The notes beneath the pieces are model-generated. The model was not told the DNA's origin, did not search any database, and worked only from the letters and a program-made list of their open reading frames with translations. DNA of 64,000 nt from Streptacidiphilus rugosus AM-16 (GTDB lineage Bacteria > Actinomycetota > Actinomycetes > Streptomycetales > Streptomycetaceae): positions 3,782,001 through 3,846,000 of the forward strand of contig NZ_JQMJ01000004.1 in assembly GCF_000744655.1 (NCBI RefSeq), read 5' to 3'. A program made the position numbers and the translations under genes. Positions 1-8,584 of the stretch are shown in pieces; position 1 is the stretch's first letter, and the number at the start of each line of letters is the position of its first letter.

Positions 1-52
1 ATACTGGGGCTCAGGCTGCCCTGATCGAACCAGGTTCCGGAGAGGAAGACCG

Positions 53-409
53 ATGATTCCCGAGGACGCCTACGACCCCTCCGTCCCGCCCAGCGGCGCC
101 GGCTGCGTCGAGTGCGACGCGGCCGGCGGCTGGTGGATCCACCTGCGCCGCTGTGCCCTGTGCGGTCACATCGGCTGCTGCGACGACTCCCCCGCCAAGC
201 ACACCACCGCCCACGCCAAGGCGACCGGGCATCCGGTCATCCGCAGTTTCGAACCGGAGGAGACCTGGTTCTGGAACTACGACACCTCCGAGTACTTCGA
301 GTCCGGGCCCGCGTTGGCCTCGCCCCAGAACCACCCGCTCGACCAGCCCGTCCCCGGCCCGCTGGGACGGGTCCCGACCGACTGGGCGGAACGTCTCGCC
401 CGCCCCTGA
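53..409 (+). CDS. UBP-type zinc finger protein
   Basis: This 118-residue protein is almost entirely a ubiquitin-protease-type zinc finger (ZnF-UBP fold). Zinc ligands are visible as C-x2-C at GCVEC, then CALCGHIGCC, followed by the histidines of KHTTAHAKATGHP, which is the usual order of the family. A short acidic/aromatic tail (EETWFWNYDTSEYF) is also typical of the bacterial small form. Bacteria lack canonical ubiquitin, so the role is unknown; it may bind a C-terminal peptide or simply be a structural zinc protein. The ATG follows a good ribosome site (GGAGAGGAAGACCG). An 11-bp stem hairpin sits just downstream of the stop. The fold is confident; the function is not. Confidence 0.85.
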   Translation: MIPEDAYDPSVPPSGAGCVECDAAGGWWIHLRRCALCGHIGCCDDSPAKHTTAHAKATGHPVIRSFEPEETWFWNYDTSEYFESGPALASPQNHPLDQPVPGPLGRVPTDWAERLARP

Positions 410-416
410 CCGGAAC

Positions 417-452
417 GCTCACGCTGCCGCGCCCGCCGCCCGCAGCGTGAGC
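417..452 (+). terminator. hairpin after the UBP zinc finger gene
   Basis: GCTCACGCTGC (417-427) pairs perfectly with GCAGCGTGAGC (442-452) across a 14-nt loop, starting 7 nt after the stop codon. There is no clear T tract, which is common for actinomycete terminators. Confidence 0.6.
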
Positions 453-473
453 CCCGGCCCGTAGGGGGATTTC

Positions 474-485
474 TGCGTATACGCA
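474..485. promoter_or_regulatory. 12-bp perfect palindrome TGCGTATACGCA
   Basis: A perfect palindrome in an AT-richer patch (ATTTC before, AATCG after) between the zinc finger gene and the LuxR relic. It could be an operator left from the decayed regulator or one serving a transcript from the 410-592 gap. Nothing else identifiable lies in that gap. Confidence 0.35.
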
Positions 486-592
486 ATCGTCCCGACCCGT
501 GTTGCCCAGGGGACGGCGCGACCGCACCGTCGAATCAACCCGCGAAACGCACCCCGGGCCGGACGACCGAGGAGAACCCTGCATGGTCGGCG

Positions 593-1096
593 TCATCCCT
601 GGCCAGGTGGCGGCAGGCGACACTGACACCGGCCGACTCCCGTGTCGTGGCCTGGCTGCCGCTCGTGGAAACCGGCGCCTGAGCGCGGCGTCCCCGGCGC
701 GGGCGGCGGGGCGGGCAGCCGGTCGGCGAGGTCGGGCAGCAGCCGGCCGAGCGCCGCGGTCGCGGGCGGCAGCCCGGATGCGGGCAGCCAGGGCCCGGCC
801 TTGTGCAGCGCGTCGACGACCGGCCCGTAGGCCAGCGGTTCGCGCAGCGGATGGCAGTAGCAGAAGAGCACGCAGCGCTGTTCGCGCGCCGGCACCGCGG
901 CGGCCTCCCTGACCAGCCGCGACTCTCCGATCCCCGCCTCGCCCTCGACCAGCACGGTCGCCGGCGGATGCCGGGCGGCGGCGAGCAGCAGGTCCGACTC
1001 GCGCGTGCGGCCGACGAACCGGAACAACCCCGCCGGGCCGCCGGAAGGCTCGTGCACGTCCGCCACGGGGATCACCTGCCTGTCGCCGTCACTCAC
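593..1096 (-). pseudogene. N-terminal relic of a LuxR-family ATP-binding (LAL) regulator
   Basis: The first about 135 codons match the start of large ATP-binding LuxR-family regulators: FVGRTRESDLLLAA, then a P-loop in the position GEAGIGESRLV, then FCYCHPLREPLAYGPVVDAL. These regulators are normally about 900 residues with a C-terminal LuxR helix-turn-helix; here homology ends near position 680 and the remaining 30 codons are unrelated low-complexity sequence. In the P-loop the invariant lysine (GKS) is glutamate (GES), so even the remaining domain should not bind ATP normally. I call this a decayed fragment; a functional short protein is unlikely. Confidence 0.65.
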
Positions 1097-1162
1097 CGTA
1101 ACCCGGGGTGGAGGGGCCAGCGACCGACGGACGGCGGCGCGGTCGGACGAACGCGCGGACGG

Positions 1163-1417
1163 TCAGTCGGTCCCCACCGGGCTCCGGGGCGCGTGCGCCG
1201 GGCCGACCGGGAGCATCTCCGCGTAGCCGCGGCGGCAGACCGGGCACAGCCGCTCCGGGAAGATGTCGGCGCGCTGCTCCAGCGGCCGCGTCGCCGCGTC
1301 GGGGCTCAGCCGCAGCGCGCACAGGGCGGTGTCGCCTCGCACCTGGGCGAGGTGCCACAGGTGGATCTCTCCTTCGACCCACCCGCAGCCCGGTTCCGCC
1401 TTCAGCTCCAGTTCCAC
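1163..1417 (-). CDS. small hypothetical protein with a CPVC motif
   Basis: An 84-residue protein read from GTG at 1417, chosen because AGAGGTGAG lies a suitable distance upstream; GTG at 1426 is the alternative. The sequence has a beta-rich N-terminal half (VELELKAEPGCGWVEGEIHLW) and a late cysteine pair in RLCPVCRRGYAEM that could bind metal, although only one such pair is visible. I do not recognise the family. It runs in the same direction as the carbohydrate-binding-module-like gene upstream and the LuxR relic downstream. Confidence 0.5.
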   Translation of the reverse strand: MELELKAEPGCGWVEGEIHLWHLAQVRGDTALCALRLSPDAATRPLEQRADIFPERLCPVCRRGYAEMLPVGPAHAPRSPVGTD

Positions 1418-1529
1418 TGATCTCACCTCTGCTCTGCTCGGGCACCCCTCCCCCAGGTTCACACACAGGACCGCCGAAGGCGGCGCGCCTCGCCCGCCGC
1501 CGACGCCGGGACCTGGGAGAACGCGGGGA

Positions 1530-1808
1530 TCAGGTGTGCACGTAGCCGTTGGTCCCGTCGTGGTGGTCCGCGTCCCCCTCGTCGAACCAGTGGCCGCCAC
1601 CGGCCAGGTAGCGGAACGCGGTCATCCGGCCCTTGGGCAGCACCACGCTGACGGCGCGGCTGCCGTCCTCGCGGGGCTTGAGGACGTGCGCGCCGGGCTT
1701 CCAGTCGTTGAAGTCCCCGACCACGCTCACCGGCCGGTCCCCGTCCCCGTCCTCGGGCAGCACGAAGGTGACCTTCGTACCCTGCTTGACGGCCGCACGT
1801 TCCAGCAT
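1530..1808 (-). CDS. isoamylase N-terminal-like (CBM48/E-set) protein
   Basis: A 92-residue stand-alone domain of the isoamylase N-terminal/CBM48 type. The diagnostic run is SVVGDFNDWKPGAHVLKPR, with FRYLAGGGHWFDEGDAD later, as in the glycogen-binding modules of branching enzymes and in small stand-alone actinobacterial homologues. There is no catalytic domain. It may bind glycogen or another glucan in the cytoplasm, since no signal peptide is present. ATG at 1808 follows CGAGGAGGCGTC; a GTG further upstream at 1889 lacks such a site. Family call good, role inferred. Confidence 0.75.
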   Translation of the reverse strand: MLERAAVKQGTKVTFVLPEDGDGDRPVSVVGDFNDWKPGAHVLKPREDGSRAVSVVLPKGRMTAFRYLAGGGHWFDEGDADHHDGTNGYVHT

Positions 1809-1938
1809 GACGCCTCCTCGTTCGGGTGGAGCGGAGCTCCCAGCCTGACGCGTGCCGGCGTGCCGAACGGGCTTCCGCCCGCGCGGCACGACCCGGTGCC
1901 ACCCGTTCAGCCCCCGACGGTGGTCGCGCGGTCCGCGG

Positions 1939-2084
1939 TCAGCGGTTCGGCGCGGCCGCGCTGATCCGCCCGAGCGCGGAGCCGGGGTCGCGGTCCTCGG
2001 CGAGGTCCCCGAGGGAAACGATGCCGACGGGCCGTCCGTCGGCGTCCACGACCGGCAGTCGCCGGGCGGGGCCGCGCGTGCGGC
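1939..2084 (-). pseudogene. C-terminal relic of a CBS-domain protein
   Basis: About 48 codons encode a recognisable end of a CBS domain: RRLPVVDADGRPVGIVSLGDLAE followed by a short tail (in the usual family this strand-helix closes the second CBS motif). No start, no first half and no second CBS motif exist upstream, because the reading frame runs straight into the end of the solute-binding-protein gene at 2085. It looks like the remnant of a two-CBS protein cut off when the ABC operon arrived or was rearranged. Confidence 0.55.
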
Positions 2085-3638
2085 TCAGGACTTCGCCGGG
2101 GCGGTGGTCCAGGCGACGTCGGGGATGTAGTCGACGGAGGCGGCGAAGCCGCTGATCCGGTGGGAGTCGTAGGCGTAGATGCCCTCCATGCGCAGCACCG
2201 AGACGAACCAGGCCTGGTCGACGACGTAGCGCATCACCTCCTGGTCCAGCGCCGGCGCCTGCGCGGCGGGGGCGGCGGCCGCGGTGGCGAGCATCTTCGT
2301 GAGCGTGGGGTCCTGGGAGGCGAAGGGGTTGAAGGCGGTGGCGTGCGGGAGCATCCAGTCCAGCGAGAGCAGGTAGGTGCTCGCGCCGCCGTAGCCGAAG
2401 CCGAGGGTCGGGAAGCGCCTGGAGGTGGCGTTGCCGAGCCACTGCCCGATGCTGGTGTCGGTGGTGAGGTTCACCGTGACGCCGATCTTCCGCCACTCGG
2501 CGACGACCGCCTGGGTGACCAGGTCGATCCCCAGGAAGCCCTGGGTCTCCATGCCGAGCGAGAAGCCGTTCGGGTAGCCGGCCTCGGCCAGCAGCTGCTT
2601 GGCCTTGGCGGGGTCGTAGGGGTAGCGGTTGTCGGCGTCGGGCGCGTACCCGTCCAGGCCGGGCAGGCTGATCTCGTCCGTCGGGCTGCCGTACTGCTGG
2701 ACCACGGCCTTGGTGATCGCGGCACGGTCGACGGCGTAGTTGAGCGCCTGCCGGACGCGGAGGTCCTTCAGCGGCGGCGCGAGCACGCCGGCGCGGTCGA
2801 CGAGGTTGACGCCGACGAAGGCGGCCGGGGACATGGTGACCGCGAGGCCGCCGCCCTTGGCGGTGCCGACCTGGCTGGAGTTGATGCCGAGAACGTCGGC
2901 CTGACCGGTCTCGACGGCCTGGAGCGCGGAGTTCGGGTTGGCGATCACCTTGATCACGACCCGCTTCCAGTGGATCCTGCTCCGGTCCCAGTAGTACCGG
3001 TTCGGGGTGTAGGTGTAGTGGTCCCCGGAGACGGTGTGCGCGGCGTCCAGGACGTAGGGGCCGGCGCCGTAGGACGCGGTGCCGAGGTCGCCCTGGTGGG
3101 CGAGCCCGCCGGGGCTGATCACCGAGCCGACCAGGAGCACCTGGGTCAGCAGCTGCGGCAGGTCGGGGTGGGGCGAGGAGCAGTGGATGCGGACGGTGCG
3201 CGGGCCGGTCGCGGTCACCGAGTCGATCGCGGAGTCCCAGGAGAGGTTGAGCCCGTGCGTGCGGGTGTAGTCGAGCGAGGCGGCCACCGCCTGGGCGGTG
3301 ACGGGCGTGCCGTCGGCGAAGCGGGCGCCGTCGCGCAGGGTCAGGGTGAACTCCCGGTTGCCCGAGCCGACGTAGCCCCAGGAGGTGGCGAGGTCGGGGC
3401 CGACCGTGCCGCCGGGCCCCATCCGCAGCAGGGAGTCGTAGGTGAGGTTGACGAACCAGTTGTCCGAACCCACGTTGGCCTTGGCCGGGTCGAGGCTGGC
3501 GGGGGCGGCGGCCGCGACGAGGGTGAGGGTGTCGCCGCTCGCGCCGCCGGCGCCGCCCGAGGAGCCGCCGCAGGCGGTCATCGGGGCGGCGAGCAAAGCG
3601 AGGGCGGTCAGGGCGGTGGCGGTTCTGCGTCTGGTCAT
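2085..3638 (-). CDS. peptide/nickel-type ABC transporter substrate-binding lipoprotein (SBP family 5)
   Basis: A 517-residue secreted lipoprotein. The N-terminus has a twin-arginine-like charged start (MTRRRTATAL), a hydrophobic stretch and the lipobox TACG at residues 20-23. The mature part follows the SBP_bac_5 pattern: LDPAKANVGSDNWFVNLTYDSLL, TVTAQAVAASLDY, and the ending WTTAPAKS. It would capture the ligand outside the cell and hand it to the permeases encoded upstream in the same operon. The ATG follows GGAGGAC. Family 5 proteins bind peptides, nickel, sugars or other compounds; the neighbours here (esterases, aromatic genes) leave a non-peptide ligand open. Confidence 0.9.
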   Translation of the reverse strand: MTRRRTATALTALALLAAPMTACGGSSGGAGGASGDTLTLVAAAAPASLDPAKANVGSDNWFVNLTYDSLLRMGPGGTVGPDLATSWGYVGSGNREFTLTLRDGARFADGTPVTAQAVAASLDYTRTHGLNLSWDSAIDSVTATGPRTVRIHCSSPHPDLPQLLTQVLLVGSVISPGGLAHQGDLGTASYGAGPYVLDAAHTVSGDHYTYTPNRYYWDRSRIHWKRVVIKVIANPNSALQAVETGQADVLGINSSQVGTAKGGGLAVTMSPAAFVGVNLVDRAGVLAPPLKDLRVRQALNYAVDRAAITKAVVQQYGSPTDEISLPGLDGYAPDADNRYPYDPAKAKQLLAEAGYPNGFSLGMETQGFLGIDLVTQAVVAEWRKIGVTVNLTTDTSIGQWLGNATSRRFPTLGFGYGGASTYLLSLDWMLPHATAFNPFASQDPTLTKMLATAAAAPAAQAPALDQEVMRYVVDQAWFVSVLRMEGIYAYDSHRISGFAASVDYIPDVAWTTAPAKS

Positions 3639-3697
3639 GGCATGTCCTCCGGTGGGCGAGGGCGGGGTTGAGGGACGGTCCGACTCCTCGGGGCGGG

Positions 3698-4777
3698 TCA
3701 GGGCCGGGCGACGAGTTCGGCCGCGCGATGGCACGCGGCGCTCCTGGCGTCAGGACCGGCCGGGCTCGGGGACCCGGCGGGCCCGGCCGGGACCCGCTCG
3801 GCGACCGGCAGCAGCCGGGGGCGTTCGCGACGGCACAGGTCGAGGGCGTGCGCGCAGCGCGGCGCGAAGACGCAACCCGCGGTGGGGTTCCCGCCCGCCA
3901 CGCGCGCGGTCACGACGGTGTCGGCGCGCGCCGCGGCGGCCCTCCGGGCCCGCTGCCGTGCCGGGTCGGGCTCGGGCACGGCGGCGATCAGCATGCGGGT
4001 GTACGGGTGGACGGGGTGTTCGTACAGCTCCTCGGAGGGGCCGGTCTCCATGACCTGACCCCGGTACAGCACGACGATGCGGTGGGAGAGATGGCGCACG
4101 ACGGGCAGGTCGTGCGCCACGAACAGGTAGCTGAGCCGCATGGCCTCCTGCAGTTCGGCCAGCAGGTTCATCACCTGCGCCTGCACGGACAGGTCCAGGG
4201 CGCTGACCGGCTCGTCGCAGATGACCAGACGGGGGCCGGGCATGAGCGCGCGGGCGATGGCGATGCGCTGCCGCTGGCCGCCGGAGAACTGGGCGGGGTA
4301 GCGGTGCGCCGTCTCCCGCGGCAGCCCGACCCGGCCGAGCATGTCGGCGACCTTCTCCCCCGCCTGGCGGGCCGTCAGCCGCTGGTGCACCAGCAGGGGC
4401 TCAGCCAGCGTGCTGCCGATCGTGCGGGCCGGGTTGAGGGAGGAGTACGGATCCTGGAACACCACCTGCAGTCGGGCGCTGAGTTCGCGGCGGGTCCGGG
4501 CCCCGGCCCGGGTGATGTCCGCGCCCTCGAACCGGATGGTTCCCGAGCGGACCGGGTTCAGCCCGAGGACGGCCCGACCGATCGTCGACTTCCCCGATCC
4601 CGACTCGCCGACCAGCCCGAGGGTCTCGCCGTGGCCGATGGCCAGGCTGACGCCGTCGACCGCCCTCAGCGGCGGGGTGCGGCGTCCCTGGCGGAACTCG
4701 ACGGACAGGTCCCTGACGTCGAGGATCGCGGGCGTTCCTCGGTCGGTGGTGGCCGCGTCGGTGGGGTCTGCGGTCAT
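3698..4777 (-). CDS. oligopeptide/dipeptide-type ABC transporter ATPase (OppF/DppF-like)
   Basis: A 359-residue ATPase with Walker A GESGSGKST, Q-loop, signature SGGQRQRIAIARAL and Walker B LVICDEPVSALD. The C-terminus carries the oligopeptide/dipeptide extension with the cysteine cluster (CVFAPRC, DLCRRERP) typical of OppF/DppF proteins. It pairs with the fused permease-ATPase upstream: its ATG overlaps that gene's stop as ATGA at 4774-4777, and AGGAAGG lies in front. It energises import together with the ATPase half of the fusion. Confidence 0.92.
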   Translation of the reverse strand: MTADPTDAATTDRGTPAILDVRDLSVEFRQGRRTPPLRAVDGVSLAIGHGETLGLVGESGSGKSTIGRAVLGLNPVRSGTIRFEGADITRAGARTRRELSARLQVVFQDPYSSLNPARTIGSTLAEPLLVHQRLTARQAGEKVADMLGRVGLPRETAHRYPAQFSGGQRQRIAIARALMPGPRLVICDEPVSALDLSVQAQVMNLLAELQEAMRLSYLFVAHDLPVVRHLSHRIVVLYRGQVMETGPSEELYEHPVHPYTRMLIAAVPEPDPARQRARRAAAARADTVVTARVAGGNPTAGCVFAPRCAHALDLCRRERPRLLPVAERVPAGPAGSPSPAGPDARSAACHRAAELVARP

Positions 4778-6690
4778 CGGCTGCTTCCTTCCTGGACGAG
4801 CCGGTCGGTGTGGACGCACCGGGTGGCGCGTCCGGGTGCGGGTTCGGTCAGCGCCACGGGCGCGGCGCACGCGGGGCTCGCCAGCGGGCAGCGGGCGGCG
4901 AAGCGGCAGCCCTCGGGCCAGGCGCCCGGAGGCGGGACCGTGCCCGCGATGGTGGGCAGCGGCTCCCCGGGGGCGGCGGCGTGCGGGTTGGCGGACAGCA
5001 GGCCCGCGGTGTAGGGGTGCAGCGGGCGGGTGAACAGGGCCTCCACCTCGGCCTGTTCGACGACCTGGCCGGCGTACATGACCACCGCCCGGTCGCACAG
5101 GTCGGCCACGACACCCCAGTCATGGGTGATCAGGAGGACGGCCATGCCGGTCTCGGTCTGCAGCGCGCGCAGCAGACCGAGGATCTCGGCCTGCACGGTG
5201 ACGTCCAGTGCGGTGGTGGGCTCGTCGGCGATGAGCAGTCGGGGGCTGCCGGCGAGCGCGAGGGCGATCGCGGCCCGCTGGGCCAGGCCGCCGGAGAGCT
5301 GGTGCGGGTGGCGGTCGGCCACGGCGGCGGGGTCGGGGACGTTGACCTTGTCCAGCAGTTCGACGGCGCGGGCGCGCGCCGCCCTGCGGCCGCATCCGGT
5401 GTGCCGGGCGACCGCCTCCGCCAGTTGCCGGCCGACGGTGAACGTCGGGTCCAGCGCGACCATCGGCTCCTGCGAGACGTAGGCGATGCCGGAACCGCGC
5501 ACACCGGCGAGCGCCTTGGGCGCGGCCACCAGGTCCGTTCCCTCGAACAGCACGCGTCCCGCGCTGATCCGGCCTTGGCCGGGCACCAGCCCGAGGATGC
5601 CGAGCGAGGTGACGGACTTGCCGCAGCCGGACTCGCCGACGACGCCCAGGGTCTCGCCGGGCCGGATGTCGAAACTGACGTCCTGGACGACCGCCGTGCC
5701 CGCGATCTCGACGGAGAGCCGGCTGACCGAGAGCAGGGCGCGCGGGTCCCGGGCCGCGACGTCCGGATCCGCCGCGGCAGCCGCGGGGGCCGGGCGCGGG
5801 AGGGCGCGGCCGGCCGGGAACGCCGGAGCCCAGGCCTCGACCGCCGCGTCGCGGACCGCGTCCCCGAGAACGCCCAGGGCGACGACGGTGATCACGAGCG
5901 GCAGACCGGCCGGGAGCAGCATCCACGGATCGCGGTCGATCACCTGCGAGGCGTCCGCCACCAGGCCGCCCCAGGAGGGCGCGGGCGGCGGCGCGCCGAG
6001 GCCGAGAAAGCCGAGCCCGGCCTGGATCGTCACCACGATGGCCGCGAACAGGGCGGCCTGGACGACGACGGTGCTGGTCAGGCGCGGCAGGACGTGTCGC
6101 CGCAGGATCTGCGGGCGGTTGAGCCCGGCCACCCGGGCGGCGGCCACGTAGAGCTCCTCGCGGACCCGGAGGGTCTGGGCGCGCAGGATGCGGATCAGGC
6201 CGGGGCTGCCGATCACCCCGAAGGTCACCATCGCGGCGTGCAGGTTGCCGGGGAAGACGGCCAGCACCACCAGGATGATCACGATCCCCGGCAGCGCGAA
6301 GACCAGGTCGGCGGTCCTGGTGATGAGCCAGTCGAGCCGTCCGCCCAGATAGCCGGAGGCGAGTCCGGCGCTCACGCCGATGACCAGGTAGACCACGACG
6401 GCCTCGGCCACGGCGAGGAGCGTCGAACGCCCGCCGAAGAGCAGCCGGCTGAGCAGGTCCCGGCCCAGCGTGTCGGTGCCGAGCGGGTGGCCTCCGGTCG
6501 GGCCGGTCAGGACGCTGTTCAGGTCCTGGTCCAGCGGTCCGTGCGCGGTGACGAGCGGTGCGGCGGCGGTGGCGAGGGTGAGCAGCAGCAGCCAGCCGAG
6601 GGCGAACGCGGCCGGGCGGCGTCGCAGCACGCCCCGGACGATTGCGCTGCGGGCGCGAGCGGGGCGCGAGCTGTCGGCGGTGTCGGTCAT
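4774..6690 (-). CDS. fused ABC permease (DppC-like) and ATPase (DppD-like)
   Basis: A 638-residue fusion. Residues about 1-290 form a DppC-type permease with several membrane segments, the GTDTLGRDLLSRLLFGGRSTL motif region and the EAA loop around VAAARVAGLNRPQILRRHVLP. Residues about 325-638 form the DppD ATPase: GESGCGKSVTS, signature LSGGLAQRAAIALAL, Walker B LLIADEPTTALD, and a C-terminal CRFAARCPLASPAC cluster. This fusion type is known in actinobacteria. Start and stop overlap the neighbouring genes as ATGA on both sides, indicating tight translational coupling. Confidence 0.92.
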   Translation of the reverse strand: MTDTADSSRPARARSAIVRGVLRRRPAAFALGWLLLLTLATAAAPLVTAHGPLDQDLNSVLTGPTGGHPLGTDTLGRDLLSRLLFGGRSTLLAVAEAVVVYLVIGVSAGLASGYLGGRLDWLITRTADLVFALPGIVIILVVLAVFPGNLHAAMVTFGVIGSPGLIRILRAQTLRVREELYVAAARVAGLNRPQILRRHVLPRLTSTVVVQAALFAAIVVTIQAGLGFLGLGAPPPAPSWGGLVADASQVIDRDPWMLLPAGLPLVITVVALGVLGDAVRDAAVEAWAPAFPAGRALPRPAPAAAAADPDVAARDPRALLSVSRLSVEIAGTAVVQDVSFDIRPGETLGVVGESGCGKSVTSLGILGLVPGQGRISAGRVLFEGTDLVAAPKALAGVRGSGIAYVSQEPMVALDPTFTVGRQLAEAVARHTGCGRRAARARAVELLDKVNVPDPAAVADRHPHQLSGGLAQRAAIALALAGSPRLLIADEPTTALDVTVQAEILGLLRALQTETGMAVLLITHDWGVVADLCDRAVVMYAGQVVEQAEVEALFTRPLHPYTAGLLSANPHAAAPGEPLPTIAGTVPPPGAWPEGCRFAARCPLASPACAAPVALTEPAPGRATRCVHTDRLVQEGSSR

Positions 6691-7634
6691 GCGGCACGCA
6701 CCCGGGGGTCGAGTCGGCCGTACGCGAGGTCGACGACGAGGTTGACCAGGACGACGAGGACGCTGACGTAGAGCACGGCCCCCTGGATGACCGGGATGTC
6801 GTGCTCGACGGTGGCCTGCTGGATCAGGCCGCCCAGCCCCGGCATGGCGAAGACCGTCTCCACGAAGACCGTTCCGGCGAGCAGGCTCACCAGCACCACG
6901 CCGAGCACGGTCACCAGCGGCAGGGCCGCGTTGCGCAGCACGTGCCGGTAGGTGATCGACCGCGTGGAGAAGCCGTTGGCGGTCATCACGCGGACGAAGT
7001 CCCTGCCCATGGCGTCCAGGACGGCGTCGCGGGTCTGCTTGGCGATGACCGCGACCCCGCCCAGCGCCAGCGAGGCGACGGGCAGGACCAGCGAGCGCAG
7101 CCACTGGCCGGGGTCCTCGGTCAGCGGCACGTAGCCGGTGACCGGGAACCAGCGCAGCCGTACGGCGAAGAGCAGGATCAGCACCAGCGCGAACCAGAAC
7201 GCGGGAACGCCCAGGCCGAGGAGGGCCAGCCCGTCGACGGTCCGTACCAGCCGACCCCCACGACGGGCGCTGAGCAGTCCGAGGCCGAGGCCGAGGACGC
7301 CGGACACGAGGGTCCCGGCCAGGATCAGGGACAGCGTCACCGGCAGTCGGCTGTCCAGCATCGAGGTGACAGACTCTCCACTGAACAGACTGGCCCCGAG
7401 GTCGCCCCTGGCCGCGCCCGCGAGCCAGTGCCCGTACTGCGACACCAGGGGCCGGTCCAGGCCGAGTTGGGCGCGGACGGCCGCGTACTGCGTGGCGGTC
7501 GCATGCTGGCCGACGAGAGTACGGGCGGGGTCTCCCGGGACGAGCGACACCAGGACGAAGGTCAGGGCGGAGACCACGAACAGCAGGGGGACGGACGACA
7601 GCAGCCGTCGACCCACCAGCCGGAGAGTTGCCAT
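6687..7634 (-). CDS. ABC transporter permease (DppB-like)
   Basis: A 315-residue inner-membrane permease, first gene of the importer operon. It has the family start GRRLLSSVPLLFVVSALTF, the GDPAR turn, an EAA-type loop (VMTANGFSTRSITYRHVLRNA) and about six membrane segments. It forms the channel with the permease half of the fusion protein. ATG at 7634 follows AGAGGTGAGC. Directly upstream lies a CACGTG-centred operator (7675-7692), so the operon is probably under the LacI-type regulator encoded at 11812. Confidence 0.92.
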   Translation of the reverse strand: MATLRLVGRRLLSSVPLLFVVSALTFVLVSLVPGDPARTLVGQHATATQYAAVRAQLGLDRPLVSQYGHWLAGAARGDLGASLFSGESVTSMLDSRLPVTLSLILAGTLVSGVLGLGLGLLSARRGGRLVRTVDGLALLGLGVPAFWFALVLILLFAVRLRWFPVTGYVPLTEDPGQWLRSLVLPVASLALGGVAVIAKQTRDAVLDAMGRDFVRVMTANGFSTRSITYRHVLRNAALPLVTVLGVVLVSLLAGTVFVETVFAMPGLGGLIQQATVEHDIPVIQGAVLYVSVLVVLVNLVVDLAYGRLDPRVRAA

Positions 7635-7666
7635 GCTCACCTCTTCAACAGGTTGCTTGTACTTGT

Positions 7667-7692
7667 CACCTAGGTGGTTACACGTGCTATCA
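7667..7692. promoter_or_regulatory. operator A of the CACGTG regulon, with adjacent CACCTAGGTG palindrome
   Basis: TGGTTACACGTGCTATCA (7675-7692) matches the site found before the lacI-type gene when read on the opposite strand. It lies 41 bp upstream of the importer operon start. A perfect 10-bp palindrome, CACCTAGGTG (7667-7676), abuts and overlaps it. I infer repression of the importer operon. Confidence 0.65.
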
Positions 7693-7785
7693 ATGAGGCG
7701 GGGCGAGCCTATAGCGCTCCACTGACGACCGCCAGGGTTGTTGCACATCTCCGGAACGGGATGTGCCACGTAGCCTCGCGGCCAT

Positions 7786-7802
7786 TGATTACACGTGTAA
7801 CA
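7786..7802. promoter_or_regulatory. operator B of the CACGTG regulon
   Basis: TGATTACACGTGTAACA contains the perfect 12-bp palindrome TTACACGTGTAA (7789-7800). It lies between the importer operon and the PAP2 gene, 75 bp upstream of the latter, and its centre is 111 bp from the centre of operator A. A two-site loop or separate control of PAP2 are both possible. Confidence 0.65.
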
Positions 7803-7876
7803 CTGGAGCCCGGGGAGCCTCACCGCCCCGGCCCGACGCCACCCACCGCTCCGGCATCACCGCTTTGTGAGAGCTC

Positions 7877-8584
7877 ATGACACACATCCAGTCCCCCGCC
7901 CCGACACAGGCCGGCACCACCGCCGCCTCACCCGCCGGCCGCTTCGACCCCGGCCGGGTCCGGCTGCTGGCCGGCCTGGCCTGCGCCGTCGGAGCGGCCC
8001 TGATCGCCCTGGCCGTCGCCCTCGACACCGCCCGTCCGGTCTTCCAGAGCTGGGACAACCGCTGGCTGGCCTGGATGGGCGGCCCGCACGCGGGCTTCCC
8101 CCACGCGGTCGCCATGGCCCTGAACTGGTTCGGCGCCCCGACCGGGATCGTCGTGCCGATCGCCCTCGCGCTGCTGCTGGCCGCGCTGCGGCGCTGGTGG
8201 TCACTGCTCTTCTTCGTCACGGCCTACCTCGGCGGGAGCATGGTCGTGGTGCAGGTGCTCAAGAGCGCCGTCGACCGGCAGCGCCCGGTCCATCCGCTGG
8301 TTCTGGTCGACCACGGCTCCTTCCCCTCCGGCCACGCGTTCGGCGCCGCGCTGCTGGTCGTGCTGGTCGGCGCACTGTTCGTGCCGGCCGCCCGCCGTGG
8401 CCGGTGGTGGCTGTTCGGCTGCCTGTTCGTGCTGACCATGATGTGGAGCCGCACCTGGCTGCACGCCCACTGGCTCAGCGACACCGTCGCCGGAGCGCTC
8501 GCGGGGACGGCCACGGCCCTGCTCCTGTGGTGCGCCTTCGCCCCGCTGCTCGCCCGTGAGGCCGGGCGCCCCCGCCGTCACTGA
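7877..8584 (+). CDS. PAP2-family membrane phosphatase
   Basis: A 235-residue membrane protein of the phosphatidic-acid-phosphatase type 2 family. All three catalytic blocks are present: K129-x6-RP (KSAVDRQRP), SGH at 151-153, and SR-x5-H-x3-D at 191-202 (SRTWLHAHWLSD). The family removes phosphate from lipid phosphates or prenyl diphosphates, with the active site facing outside. About five to six membrane segments are visible. It is divergent from the ABC importer and downstream of operator B. Its 3' half is overlapped on the other strand by the open reading frame of the carboxylesterase. Confidence 0.88.
   Translation: MTHIQSPAPTQAGTTAASPAGRFDPGRVRLLAGLACAVGAALIALAVALDTARPVFQSWDNRWLAWMGGPHAGFPHAVAMALNWFGAPTGIVVPIALALLLAALRRWWSLLFFVTAYLGGSMVVVQVLKSAVDRQRPVHPLVLVDHGSFPSGHAFGAALLVVLVGALFVPAARRGRWWLFGCLFVLTMMWSRTWLHAHWLSDTVAGALAGTATALLLWCAFAPLLAREAGRPRRH

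Noticed and set aside
2160-3671. Plus-strand frame opposite the solute-binding protein
   Set aside because: Composition is a mirror of the minus-strand gene, with no start site or domain.
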